In this document: positions 21,300-31,776 of the stretch, one piece after another
Position numbering within the stretch: the stretch's first letter is position 1
How the letters are laid out: the number at the start of each line of letters is the position of its first letter
From: Flavobacteriales bacterium
GTDB lineage: Bacteria; Bacteroidota; Bacteroidia; Flavobacteriales_D; CAJJDF01
Assembly (NCBI GenBank): GCA_018609055.1
Contig: JABAYJ010000001.1
Coordinates: 186,001 to 250,000 of the forward strand
Reading direction: 5' to 3'
Length of the DNA: 64,000 nt
Program-made: the position numbers and the translations under genes
The notes under the pieces: generated by a model
The model's database searches: none
What the model saw: the letters and a program-made list of their open reading frames with translations, nothing else
What the model was told of the DNA's origin: nothing

Positions 21300-24059
21300 A
21301 TGGCGGTTAAAAGACTAAGTAAAATAGCAAAAGAGTTAAACGTTGGGATTTCATCCTTAGTGGACCATTTGAAGTCCAAAGGAATTGAAATTGAGTCGAG
21401 CCCGAACACGAAAGTGGAGGAAGCTCCGTACAATGTATTGCTTGAAGAATTTGCTGATGCCAAAGAAGAGAAAGCAAAGGCAAAAGAGGTAGTAGCTAGC
21501 AGGGAGAAAAAACCTGAAGTAGTAGTTGAAAAACCTAAAGAGGTTGAAACTATTAAGGCAAAGCCTGCAGAAGTGAAAAAGCCAGAAGTTTTGAGAACAA
21601 TTAATTTGAACCCAAAACCAAAAGTAGTACCTCCTGCACCAAAACCTGTTGAGACTCCTAAGCCTATTGAAAAAAAGGTAGAGAAAAAGGTTGCTAAGAA
21701 GAAGGAAGAGCCTGAAACAATTAAGGCAAGTATTGAAAAAATAGCTAAACCAGAAGTATTAGGAACAATTGACTTAAACCCTAAGCCAAAAGCAAAAGCT
21801 CCGGTAAAAGAAGAAGTAAAGGTAGAGGCACCAATAGAGGTGAAAAAAGAAGTAAAGCCAGCTGCTAAAGTTAAAGCTGAGCCAATTGCACCAGTTATAG
21901 AAGCTCCAAAAGCGGAGGTAACACCTGTAACACCAGAAGATAAAACGATTGTTGCAAAAGCACAAAAGTTAACTGGAACAACAGTACTTGGTAAGATTGA
22001 ATTACCTGTTGATAAATCGAAAGAAGCAAAAGGTAAGAGAAAAAGAATAAAAAAGGTAAACATTGAAAAGTCTATCGGAAGAGGTAACGATTCAAGAAAA
22101 CCTGGAGGCGGAAGAGGTCCAAAACCTAAAAAAGCTGAAATTACTCCAGAATCAATCCAAAAAGAGATTAAAGAAACTCTTGCTAGATTAAGTGGAAAAT
22201 CTGGTGGTAAGAAAAAAGGAGACAAATACAGAAGAGAGAAAAGAGCTGCAGTTGCAGAAAAGAGGGATGAAGATATCCAAAGACAAGATGAAGAAAGTAA
22301 AACATTACAACTTACTGAGTTTGTAACAGTTTCTGATTTAGCTTCATTAATGGATGTTACGCCAACTGACGTAATCTCGGCATGTATGTCCTTAGGTATT
22401 TTTGCTTCGATCAACCAAAGAATTGATGCAGAAACTATCACTATTATAGCTGATGAATTTGGATTTGGAGTAGATTTCATATCTGCCGAAGATCAAATAG
22501 GTGTAGAAGAAGAAGAAATTATAGATGCAGAAGAAGATTTAGTTTCTAGAGCACCAATTGTAACTGTAATGGGTCACGTAGATCATGGTAAAACATCTTT
22601 ACTTGATTACATTAGAGAAGCAAAAATTGCATCTGGTGAAGCAGGGGGAATAACTCAGCACATTGGAGCATATAAAGTAACTGGAAAAGATACAGGGAGA
22701 CAAATTACTTTCTTGGATACACCTGGTCACGAAGCATTTACTGCAATGAGAGCAAGGGGTGCGGCTGTTACTGATATTGCAATTATTATAGTTGCTGCAG
22801 ATGATGCAATAATGCCACAAACAAAAGAGGCTATTAATCACTGTCAAGCGGCAGGAGTACCAATGGTATTTGCGATTAACAAAATTGATAAAGACGGAGC
22901 AAACCCTGATAATGTTAAAACTCAACTTGCTGCCATGAATTTATTGGTAGAAGAATGGGGAGGAAAATTCCAATCTCAAGATATCTCTGCTAAAAAAGGA
23001 ACTGGGGTTGAAGATTTACTTGAAAAGGTGTTATTAGAAGCAGAATTATTAGAACTTAAAGCAAACCCTAACAGAGCCGCTCAAGGAACTGTTCTTGAAT
23101 CTTCTTTAGATAAAGGAAGAGGATATGTAACCAACATCTTAGTAGAAAAAGGAACTTTACAAGTGGGTGACATGATGCTTACCGGAAATTACTATGGTAA
23201 GGTAAAAGCAATGCACAATGAACACGGAAAGAAAATAAAAGAAGTTGGTCCTGCAACTCCAGTATCAATCATTGGATTGAACGGAGCGCCAAATGCAGGA
23301 GATAAATTTAATATTCTTTCTGATGAAAAAGAAGCTAAGCAAATTGCATCTAAAAGAGAGCAACTACAAAGAGAGCAAGGTGTTAGAACTAAAAAGGTTC
23401 TTACTCTTGAAGAAATTGGAAGAAGGCTTGCTATTGGTAACTTTAAAGAGCTGAACATAATTATAAAAGGAGATGTAGATGGTTCTATCGAAGCATTAAC
23501 AGATTCATTATTGAAATTATCAACTGAAGAGATTGCAGTAAATGTGATACACAAAGCGGTAGGAGCAATTACAGAAGCTGATGTTAACTTAGCTGTAGCA
23601 TCTGACGCAATTATTATTGGATTCCAAGTAAGGCCAACTGGACAAGCAAGAAAACTTGCAGAAACAGAAGAGGTAGACATTAGGTTATATTCTATTATCT
23701 ACAAAGCAATAGAAGAAATAAAAGATGCAATGGAAGGAATGTTATCTCCTGACATTATTGAAGAAGTTCTTGGAACTGCTGAAGTTAGAGAAGTATTTAA
23801 GATCTCTAAAATTGGAACTATTGCAGGAAGTTATGTACTAGAAGGTAACGTAATGAGAGCAGCCAATGTTAGATTGATTAGAGATGGTATTGTTATCTAT
23901 AACGGTAAACTTGCTACTCTTAAGAGATTTAAAGATGATGTGAAAGAAGTGAAATTCGGTTACGAATGTGGTATTGCACTTGAGAAATTTAACGATTTAC
24001 AAGTAGGTGATGTATTTGAATCATATCACGAAGTAGAAGTAGCTAAAAAATTAAAATAA
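21300..24059 (+). CDS. infB: translation initiation factor IF-2
   Basis: [31 protein letters not shown]. Confidence 0.98.
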   Translation: MAVKRLSKIAKELNVGISSLVDHLKSKGIEIESSPNTKVEEAPYNVLLEEFADAKEEKAKAKEVVASREKKPEVVVEKPKEVETIKAKPAEVKKPEVLRTINLNPKPKVVPPAPKPVETPKPIEKKVEKKVAKKKEEPETIKASIEKIAKPEVLGTIDLNPKPKAKAPVKEEVKVEAPIEVKKEVKPAAKVKAEPIAPVIEAPKAEVTPVTPEDKTIVAKAQKLTGTTVLGKIELPVDKSKEAKGKRKRIKKVNIEKSIGRGNDSRKPGGGRGPKPKKAEITPESIQKEIKETLARLSGKSGGKKKGDKYRREKRAAVAEKRDEDIQRQDEESKTLQLTEFVTVSDLASLMDVTPTDVISACMSLGIFASINQRIDAETITIIADEFGFGVDFISAEDQIGVEEEEIIDAEEDLVSRAPIVTVMGHVDHGKTSLLDYIREAKIASGEAGGITQHIGAYKVTGKDTGRQITFLDTPGHEAFTAMRARGAAVTDIAIIIVAADDAIMPQTKEAINHCQAAGVPMVFAINKIDKDGANPDNVKTQLAAMNLLVEEWGGKFQSQDISAKKGTGVEDLLEKVLLEAELLELKANPNRAAQGTVLESSLDKGRGYVTNILVEKGTLQVGDMMLTGNYYGKVKAMHNEHGKKIKEVGPATPVSIIGLNGAPNAGDKFNILSDEKEAKQIASKREQLQREQGVRTKKVLTLEEIGRRLAIGNFKELNIIIKGDVDGSIEALTDSLLKLSTEEIAVNVIHKAVGAITEADVNLAVASDAIIIGFQVRPTGQARKLAETEEVDIRLYSIIYKAIEEIKDAMEGMLSPDIIEEVLGTAEVREVFKISKIGTIAGSYVLEGNVMRAANVRLIRDGIVIYNGKLATLKRFKDDVKEVKFGYECGIALEKFNDLQVGDVFESYHEVEVAKKLK

Positions 24060-24070
24060 TATAATTTGTC

Positions 24071-24772
24071 ATGAATAAACTAAAAGCAATTTTCAATACG
24101 CGAAAAATTGCTTTTGGTTCTGACGAAGAGTTAATTCAGTTTTTTCATAAAAACTTTAAAATAAAGCCAAAGAACATTGAGCTTTATAAGCAAGCACTTA
24201 CACATAAATCTAAGTCCTCTGACTCTAATAACGAAAGATTAGAATATTTGGGTGATACACTACTATCTAGTATAGTGGCCAGTTACTTATTCGAGAAATT
24301 CCCTGCCAAAAACGAAGGAGATCTTACTGTACTTACATCAAAGTTGGTTAACAGAAAAAAGCTCAATACTTTTGGTGAAAAAATCAATTTACAAGACCAT
24401 GTTATTGCTGTAGATTTCGATTGTGGATATAAAAATATACTTGGTAATGCATTTGAAGCAATTGTTGGAGCAATGTATTTAGATCATGGTTTCGAGAAAA
24501 CTAAAAAATCTTTAATAAAATGCTTTCTTAATAAAATGGATTTATCCAAGCTAGAAAAAGAAGACAATCATAAAAGTGTGTTAATTGTATGGGGACAAAA
24601 AACAGGAAACAAAGTTGTGTTCAAAGGGAAAAAACTTTCTGAATCCAATAAATATAAAAGTGTCCTTTATATCAATGGAAAGAAAATTAATTCAACTGCT
24701 CAAGAATCTAAAAAAGAAGCAGAGTTAGTACTTTCAAAAGAAGCATTGAGCAGTATTACTATTAAAGATTAG
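24071..24772 (+). CDS. rnc: ribonuclease III
   Basis: NERLEYLGDTLLSSIVASYLF signature. Confidence 0.92.
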   Translation: MNKLKAIFNTRKIAFGSDEELIQFFHKNFKIKPKNIELYKQALTHKSKSSDSNNERLEYLGDTLLSSIVASYLFEKFPAKNEGDLTVLTSKLVNRKKLNTFGEKINLQDHVIAVDFDCGYKNILGNAFEAIVGAMYLDHGFEKTKKSLIKCFLNKMDLSKLEKEDNHKSVLIVWGQKTGNKVVFKGKKLSESNKYKSVLYINGKKINSTAQESKKEAELVLSKEALSSITIKD

Positions 24773-24776
24773 AATC

Positions 24777-25238
24777 ATGAAGAAAAAAACATTGATACTA
24801 TTAAGTATGATTGTACTATTAACTTCTTGTAAAAAAGAAGATACAAGACTATTGCCTTGCGAGGAGACAGAGCTGAAACTGGAAGGTAATTATTCTGGGA
24901 CTGTAACTCATTATCCATGGCAGTCATCTCAAGAAGGTGATGAAATCTTTTTTGTTTTATCAACTGACATAGAATGTAAAGGAGATGGAACAAATGACAA
25001 TATCCACCTTTATGATTTCTTTACTTCGGATTGTGCAGAATATAAACTTTTCGATAATAATTCATTTACTGTAACTTACACTGGGCGATCCTCTTGGTCG
25101 GGTGCTGGAATAAAAGGAACTGGTACATTTAAGGATAATAAATTTCACTTTGAAGGATTTGTGAATACAACAAGTGGTGATCAACCAATAATTTTAGACG
25201 CTTCTAGAATAGAAGAAAAAGACACTTCTATTTGTTAA
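24777..25238 (+). CDS. hypothetical lipoprotein
   Basis: Lipobox LLTSC, 153 aa. Confidence 0.65.
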   Translation: MKKKTLILLSMIVLLTSCKKEDTRLLPCEETELKLEGNYSGTVTHYPWQSSQEGDEIFFVLSTDIECKGDGTNDNIHLYDFFTSDCAEYKLFDNNSFTVTYTGRSSWSGAGIKGTGTFKDNKFHFEGFVNTTSGDQPIILDASRIEEKDTSIC

Positions 25239-25339
25239 AATTGAAGAGGATAAAGGGAATTAATTTATCAAAAAAACGACTATATATTAATTCTGGTTGC
25301 TGAACTTAAATTGATTAAGAGTACTCAATTAGAAAGATT

Positions 25340-25371
25340 TTTGTATAATTCCTCAGAAAACTCTACTTTTG
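25340..25371 (+). promoter_or_regulatory. Bacteroidota-type promoter (TTG / TAnnTTTG) for hppA
   Basis: TTG (25341-25343), 20-nt spacer, TACTTTTG (25364-25371). Confidence 0.5.
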
Positions 25372-25403
25372 CCAGTCTTATTTAGATACAAAAAACAAAA
25401 ACT

Positions 25404-27926
25404 ATGGAAAAAATGATGATATATGTACCAATAGTCCTTGCGATTGTAGGGCTTATTTATATGGTAATAAAAAGAGGTTGGGTAATGAAACAAGATGCCG
25501 GAGACGGTAAAATGAAAGAAATTTCTGACCATATTTATGAAGGAGCATTGGCTTTCTTAAAAGCTGAATATAGATTATTAGCATTCTTTGTAGTAGGAGC
25601 AAGTATAGTATTAGCTGGAATTGCTTTCTATATGGATAGCACTTACTTAATTGTAGTAGCCTTTATTATTGGAGCTGTCTTTTCTGCATTTGCAGGAAAC
25701 ATGGGGATGAAAATCGCAACTAAAACAAATGTAAGAACTACACAAGCTGCCAAAACTAGTTTGCCACAAGCACTTAAAGTGTCTTTTGGAGGAGGAACAG
25801 TAATGGGACTTGGTGTTGCAGGACTTGCAGTATTAGGATTAACAGTATTTTTTATCATTTTCTTCCAATTATTTATGGGGGGAGAATGGACGAACACTGC
25901 TGATATGACTATTGTATTAGAAGCATTAGCTGGATTCTCACTAGGAGCTGAATCTATTGCTTTGTTTGCAAGAGTTGGTGGAGGTATTTATACTAAGGCT
26001 GCAGATGTTGGAGCTGATTTAGTAGGAAAAGTAGAAGCAGGAATCCCTGAAGATGACCCAAGGAACCCAGCAACAATTGCTGATAATGTTGGAGATAACG
26101 TAGGAGATGTAGCAGGAATGGGAGCCGATTTATTTGGATCTTATGTTGCAACTGTATTGGCTGCAATGGTATTAGGAAACTATATCATTAAAGATATGGG
26201 TGGATCTATTGATGATGCATTTGGAGGAATTGGACCAATCTTATTGCCAATGGCAATTGCAGGATTTGGAATTATCATTTCTTTAATTGGAACTTTGGTA
26301 GTAAAAATCTCATCTAATGATGCAAAAGAAGCGCAAGTACAAAGAGCTTTAAACATTGGAAACTGGTTTTCAATAGTTTTAGTAGCAATTTCTTGTTACA
26401 TATTAGTAAAATGGATGTTACCAGAAACTATGAAAATGCATTTCTTTGGTGAAGGACTAAGAGAGGTTTCTTCTATGTTTGTATTCTATGCAACCTTAGT
26501 AGGATTAGTTGTAGGAGCAGGAATCTCTGCATTTACTGAATACTACACAGGATTAGGAAAAAAACCAATTTTAAATATCGTAAGACAATCAAGTACTGGA
26601 GCAGGAACAAACATTATTGCAGGACTTGCAACAGGAATGATTTCTACATTTTCTTCGGTATTATTATTTGCTGCAGCAATTTGGGCTTCGTATGCATTAG
26701 CAGGATTTTATGGAGTAGCAATGGCTGCCTCAGCAATGATGGCAACAACTGCAATGCAGTTAGCAATTGATGCTTTTGGACCAATTGCAGATAACGCAGG
26801 AGGAATTGCTGAAATGAGTGAGCAAGAGCCAATCGTAAGAGAAAGAACTGATATTTTGGATGCTGTAGGTAACACTACTGCTGCAACAGGAAAAGGATTT
26901 GCAATTGCATCTGCTGCACTTACTGCTTTGGCATTATTTGCTGCTTATGTAACGTTTACTGGAATTGATGGAATTAACATCTTTAAGGCACCAGTACTTG
27001 CCATGTTATTTGTTGGAGGAATGGTTCCTGTAGTATTTTCTGCATTAGCAATGAATGCTGTAGGGAAAGCTGCTATGGAAATGGTAGAAGAAGTAAGAAG
27101 ACAATTCAGAGAGATTCCTGGAATTATGGAAGGAACTGGAAAACCAGAATACGATAAATGTGTAGATATTTCTACTAAAGCATCTTTAAGACAAATGTTA
27201 TTACCAGGAATCTTAACTATTGGTTTCCCAATTGCAATTGTATTATTAGGGTTAGCTATTTACGGAACTGAAACAGAAGGAAGTCAACTTGTAGCTGAAA
27301 TGCTTGGAGGTTATATGGCTGGTGTTACAGTATCTGGAGTTCTTTGGGCAATCTTCCAAAACAATGCTGGAGGAGCTTGGGATAACGCTAAGAAATCTTT
27401 TGAAGCGGGTGTTGAGATAAACGGAGAAATGACTTACAAAGGTTCTGAAGCTCACAAAGCGGCAGTAACTGGAGATACAGTTGGAGATCCATTTAAAGAT
27501 ACTTCTGGACCATCAATGAATATCTTAATTAAATTGACTTGTTTAATTGGATTAGTAATTGCACCAATCTTAGGAGGGCATACAGCTGATGGACACAGTG
27601 AAGATATGAACGGAACTCACACAGAAATGAATGTGGACGGAACAACTACTGATATGAATGGAACTGTTCCTACAAACTCTGGAGACATGAACATTGATTT
27701 TGCAGATATGTCTGATGAAACTTTAATGTCACTAGAAAATGATGGAATAGCTATTATGGGAATGATACCTGCTGATAGATATGAAAGAATACAAGGAATT
27801 AAAAACGGAACTGTAACAATAATTAGAGATACAGTAGAAGTGGAAAGAGAAGGGATTCTTAAAAAAGCAGTGAATAAAGTAAAAGATAAAATAGAGGAAA
27901 GAAAAGATGCTAAGGATAACATCTAA
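25404..27926 (+). CDS. hppA: membrane-bound ion-translocating pyrophosphatase
   Basis: [44 protein letters not shown]; extra ~115-aa C-terminal tail. Confidence 0.95.
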   Translation: MEKMMIYVPIVLAIVGLIYMVIKRGWVMKQDAGDGKMKEISDHIYEGALAFLKAEYRLLAFFVVGASIVLAGIAFYMDSTYLIVVAFIIGAVFSAFAGNMGMKIATKTNVRTTQAAKTSLPQALKVSFGGGTVMGLGVAGLAVLGLTVFFIIFFQLFMGGEWTNTADMTIVLEALAGFSLGAESIALFARVGGGIYTKAADVGADLVGKVEAGIPEDDPRNPATIADNVGDNVGDVAGMGADLFGSYVATVLAAMVLGNYIIKDMGGSIDDAFGGIGPILLPMAIAGFGIIISLIGTLVVKISSNDAKEAQVQRALNIGNWFSIVLVAISCYILVKWMLPETMKMHFFGEGLREVSSMFVFYATLVGLVVGAGISAFTEYYTGLGKKPILNIVRQSSTGAGTNIIAGLATGMISTFSSVLLFAAAIWASYALAGFYGVAMAASAMMATTAMQLAIDAFGPIADNAGGIAEMSEQEPIVRERTDILDAVGNTTAATGKGFAIASAALTALALFAAYVTFTGIDGINIFKAPVLAMLFVGGMVPVVFSALAMNAVGKAAMEMVEEVRRQFREIPGIMEGTGKPEYDKCVDISTKASLRQMLLPGILTIGFPIAIVLLGLAIYGTETEGSQLVAEMLGGYMAGVTVSGVLWAIFQNNAGGAWDNAKKSFEAGVEINGEMTYKGSEAHKAAVTGDTVGDPFKDTSGPSMNILIKLTCLIGLVIAPILGGHTADGHSEDMNGTHTEMNVDGTTTDMNGTVPTNSGDMNIDFADMSDETLMSLENDGIAIMGMIPADRYERIQGIKNGTVTIIRDTVEVEREGILKKAVNKVKDKIEERKDAKDNI

Positions 27927-27949
27927 GTTTTAATTCTTAAAAAATACTT

Positions 27950-27983
27950 AACCCGATTTAATTCATTTTAAATCGGGTTTTTT
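27950..27983 (+). terminator. rho-independent terminator
   Basis: AACCCGATTTA-ATTCATTT-TAAATCGGGTTTTTTT. Confidence 0.8.
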
Positions 27984-28036
27984 TGTGCTCTTTAACTTCG
28001 TTTTTAAAAACAGATTAAAACCTTTATCTTGGTAGG

Positions 28037-29626
28037 ATGTTAAAAACAAGCTCCTATTATTGGATATTTTCGGTAGTAAGTTTCACACTTACTCTTGTGC
28101 TTATTTTAACTCTTTTTGGAGATTTTGACGGGTCCGATTATCGCTATTTTTTTAGTTCAGATACACTATACCTTCCTTCAGTTTATCAAGATTTATTTAT
28201 TGACGGAAACACTTTAGCGGGTTGGGAACTAAATCCAGCACCCAACATCTTTCCTGATATGATAATCTATTCTCTACTCATGTTTTTGGTAGGAGGAAAA
28301 TTCTTGTTAGCCTCTCTCCTATTCGCAATAATCCAATACTATTTTATCTTTTTTCTTATTTATAAACTTGTTCGATTTAGGTTTAATAAAAGAGAAACAC
28401 TTATTAATTTAGGGATTGGAAATCTACTTTTAACCTTGTTCTTTTTTAATTATTTAGAGTCAGGAAATCTTCGATTAGCCTTTCAGGTACTTTCCAACTC
28501 TTATCATCTGGGTTCTTTTATAAATACGTTACTAGCAACATATTTAATCCTCAGTTATATTAAAACTAAAAGCATTTGGAAGCTAATAGTATTTTCACTT
28601 CTGATAATTTTAGCCAGCTTTTCTGATAAATTATTCATTGCTTATTTCACTGGAATTGGTTTGGTCATATATCTTTTTACTGGAGTAATAAACAAGTTTA
28701 GATTCCCAAGAGTCATTCATATAATTGCTCTCATCTCAATAATTTCTTCAATTATAGGCTACTCCATTTATTCGTTTATTCCTTCTCGATATTTAACTTT
28801 TGGAACCCCCTATTCGTCTTCAGCTACAATAGAAAGTAGAATTCTTTCTTTTAAAAACCAATGGTTTCACTTTTATCAAATCGCTACAGAGACATGGAGT
28901 GGGTTTTTCATTATTCTACTTCTATTGCTATCAATTATTGGGTTAGTAGTTATTTTCTTTAAAACCAAATCACAAAAAAATAGCTCTTTTTGGATTTCAT
29001 CAATATTACTAATCTACTTTGGAGGACTCATTTTTATTCCATCAATAACAGGTTCGTACATAGGTTTAGATTGTATTAGATACAACATCAATTTATATCT
29101 TGTTGCTCTTGTAATCCTCCCTTTTATTGGTTCCTATTTTTCATTGAATAAACTATTTACCTTAATTAGTTCAAGTTTCATTATTGGCTATATCGTTTTG
29201 ATAAGTTATAATTTTTCTTCTTTAATAAACATCACAAATTACAACTCCCACTACCCAGAAGTAACTGAAACTCTTGATGAACTAAAAAGAGAATACAACC
29301 TAAAGAATGGGATTAGCGAATATTGGTATGCGAAGTTCAACACCATGTTCTCCAAAGAGGATTTGAGGATTTATTCAACTCATTTCAACTTAAGAGCATA
29401 CTATCATGTTACGAACTTGAATTGGTTTTACACAAACTCAGATGGGTCTCCTGCTGTGTTTAATTTTGTTATTGCCGAAAATGAAATTACAGTTGAAGAG
29501 GTTAAAAAAGTTTTTGAAAACGTAGAAGTAATTTCTAAAAATGGCCTTACAATTTGTCTAACTCCCGATTTTATCTTTAATAAAGACAGCCAATTGCCTG
29601 TTTTAGTTTCAACTATGGAAGACTAA
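28037..29626 (+). CDS. polytopic membrane protein of unknown function
   Basis: 529 aa, many hydrophobic segments. Confidence 0.7.
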   Translation: MLKTSSYYWIFSVVSFTLTLVLILTLFGDFDGSDYRYFFSSDTLYLPSVYQDLFIDGNTLAGWELNPAPNIFPDMIIYSLLMFLVGGKFLLASLLFAIIQYYFIFFLIYKLVRFRFNKRETLINLGIGNLLLTLFFFNYLESGNLRLAFQVLSNSYHLGSFINTLLATYLILSYIKTKSIWKLIVFSLLIILASFSDKLFIAYFTGIGLVIYLFTGVINKFRFPRVIHIIALISIISSIIGYSIYSFIPSRYLTFGTPYSSSATIESRILSFKNQWFHFYQIATETWSGFFIILLLLLSIIGLVVIFFKTKSQKNSSFWISSILLIYFGGLIFIPSITGSYIGLDCIRYNINLYLVALVILPFIGSYFSLNKLFTLISSSFIIGYIVLISYNFSSLINITNYNSHYPEVTETLDELKREYNLKNGISEYWYAKFNTMFSKEDLRIYSTHFNLRAYYHVTNLNWFYTNSDGSPAVFNFVIAENEITVEEVKKVFENVEVISKNGLTICLTPDFIFNKDSQLPVLVSTMED

Positions 29627-29736
29627 ATTTTACTTTTTTGTAAAAATAATGTTCCTAAATCGTCTATCAAATCACACGGTTCAAATTGCTTTTTTTAAGT
29701 ACATTTGTTTTCCTTTTAATTAAAGTAATGTAGCCA

Positions 29737-31635
29737 ATGAGTGATAGTATCAAACACGAATGCGGAATAGCCCTTTTGAGGCTGAAAAAACCTCTAGATT
29801 TTTACCTCGAAAAATATGGAACCGCCTTTTATGGATTGAGAAAAATGTATCTCCTAATGGAGAAACAACATAATAGAGGACAAGATGGTTCTGGATTGGC
29901 GAATATTAAATTGGATATGGATCCTGGAACTCGCTACGTAAGCAGATCTCGTTTTACGGGAAACAACAACATCCAAAGAGTATTTGAGCACATTAATGCA
30001 AGGTATGATGGCCTTACAGATGAGCAACTGAACGATACAGAATGGCTTAAACAAAATAAAGCATTTACTGGAGAAGTATTTTTAGGACACTTGAGGTATG
30101 GAACTTATGGGAAAAATAGTGTAGAAAATACGCACCCCTTCCATAGAGCAAATAACTGGATGACTAAGAACCTTATCTTAGCAGGAAACTTTAATCTTAC
30201 TAACGTAGATGAACTGTTTGATGTTTTGGTAAACATTGGACAACATCCGAAAGAAAAATCGGATACGGTTACTATTTTGGAGAAAATAGGACATTTTTTA
30301 GATGTAGAAAACGAAATCCTTTTCGAAAAATACAAAGCGCTTGGTTATGATTATCAAAAAATTACTGAATTAATTGTTCAGAATTTAGACATTCAAAGTA
30401 TACTTAAAAACTCCTCTGTAGATTGGGATGGAGGTTATGCAATGGCAGGAATTCTTGGTCATGGTGATGCATTTGTGTTTAGAGATCCTAACGGAATTAG
30501 ACCTGCATATTGGTACGAAGATGATGAAATTGCTGTGGCAACATCTGAACGTCCAGTGATTCAAACTGTGTTTAATGTTCCTTTGGAAGAGATAAAAGAA
30601 GTTACTCCAGGAAGCGCATTAATCATAAAGAAAAACGGAGAAGTTTTTGAAAAAGAAGTACTAACTCCATTGGAAAGAAAGTCTTGTTCATTCGAGCGTA
30701 TTTATTTCTCTAGAGGAAGTGACAAAGACATTTATAACGAAAGAAAAGAATTAGGAAATAAATTAGTTCCTCAAATTCTTACCTCTATCAATCAAGATTT
30801 AAAAAACTCTGTATTTACTTTTATTCCTAACACAGCAGAAACTGCATTTTACGGAATGATAAAAGGAATAGATGCTCACTTGAATCAAGTTAAAATAGAC
30901 GAAATTCAAGCTTTGGGTGATAACAAAACTCCAGAAGCTTTAAGAGAAATTCTTGAGTTTACTTACCGTGCCGAAAAGATTGCAATAAAAGATGCCAAAC
31001 TAAGGACTTTTATCACTCAGGATGACGATAGAGATGAATTGGTTGCTCACGTATACGATTTAACTTACGGTACCGTAAACGAAGGGAAAGACAACTTAAT
31101 TGTTGTGGATGATTCTATCGTTAGAGGAACTACATTAAGAACTTCTATCCTGAAAATGCTGGGAAGACTTAAACCTAAAAAAATTGTAGTTGTTTCTTCG
31201 GCTCCGCAAATTCGTTACCCTGATTGTTATGGAATTGACATGAGTAAAATGGGTGATTTTATCGCTTTTCAAGCTGCTGTAGCTTTATTGAAAGAAAGCG
31301 GAAGACAATCTATAATTGATGATGTGTACAAGCAAAGTATAGCGCAAGCTAATCTTCCAAAAGAAGAAATGAGAAACTTTGTTAAAGACATTTATGCTCC
31401 ATTTACTCCAGATGAAATTTCGGCTAAGATTGCTGAAATTCTTAAACCAGCAGGAATGGATGAAATTGAAGTTGAAATCATTTACCAAACATTGGAAGGA
31501 TTACACGCTTCTTGCCCAGAAAACTCTGGAGATTGGTATTTCTCTGGTGATTATCCTACTCCAGGAGGAAACAAAGCTGTGAATCAAGCATTCATTAACT
31601 ATTACGAAGGCAAGAACGTGAGAGCTTATTGTTAA
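29737..31635 (+). CDS. amidophosphoribosyltransferase-like (class II glutamine amidotransferase + PRTase)
   Basis: N-terminal HECGIALLRLKKP, NRGQDGSG; PRPP motif NLIVVDDSIVRGTT. Confidence 0.88.
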   Translation: MSDSIKHECGIALLRLKKPLDFYLEKYGTAFYGLRKMYLLMEKQHNRGQDGSGLANIKLDMDPGTRYVSRSRFTGNNNIQRVFEHINARYDGLTDEQLNDTEWLKQNKAFTGEVFLGHLRYGTYGKNSVENTHPFHRANNWMTKNLILAGNFNLTNVDELFDVLVNIGQHPKEKSDTVTILEKIGHFLDVENEILFEKYKALGYDYQKITELIVQNLDIQSILKNSSVDWDGGYAMAGILGHGDAFVFRDPNGIRPAYWYEDDEIAVATSERPVIQTVFNVPLEEIKEVTPGSALIIKKNGEVFEKEVLTPLERKSCSFERIYFSRGSDKDIYNERKELGNKLVPQILTSINQDLKNSVFTFIPNTAETAFYGMIKGIDAHLNQVKIDEIQALGDNKTPEALREILEFTYRAEKIAIKDAKLRTFITQDDDRDELVAHVYDLTYGTVNEGKDNLIVVDDSIVRGTTLRTSILKMLGRLKPKKIVVVSSAPQIRYPDCYGIDMSKMGDFIAFQAAVALLKESGRQSIIDDVYKQSIAQANLPKEEMRNFVKDIYAPFTPDEISAKIAEILKPAGMDEIEVEIIYQTLEGLHASCPENSGDWYFSGDYPTPGGNKAVNQAFINYYEGKNVRAYC

Positions 31636-31674
31636 GATTCTCGATACAGAATTCATTTTAAACACAAATGAGTC

Positions 31675-31702
31675 TGTCATTCCTGCCTTCAAAGGAATGA
31701 CA
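31675..31702. repeat. dispersed palindromic repeat TGTCATTCCT...AGGAATGACA
   Basis: 10-bp perfect stem; same family as 2268-2293. Confidence 0.55.
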
Positions 31703-31720
31703 ATAAATATATTAGACCAC

Positions 31721-31758
31721 AAAAAAAGCCCTTAATTGAAATCAATTAAGGGCTTTTT
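31721..31758. terminator. bidirectional terminator between convergent genes
   Basis: AAAAAAAGCCCTTAATTGAAATCAATTAAGGGCTTTTTT. Confidence 0.88.
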
Positions 31759-31776
31759 TATTGGGTTAACTTTTTC

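Noticed and set aside
21239-22480. 413-aa minus-strand ORF
   Set aside because: Fully antisense to the start of infB; low-complexity Ser/Phe/Leu composition is the mirror of the Lys/Glu/Ala-rich IF-2 leader
23192-23680. 162-aa minus-strand ORF
   Set aside because: Antisense to the conserved infB C-terminal domains
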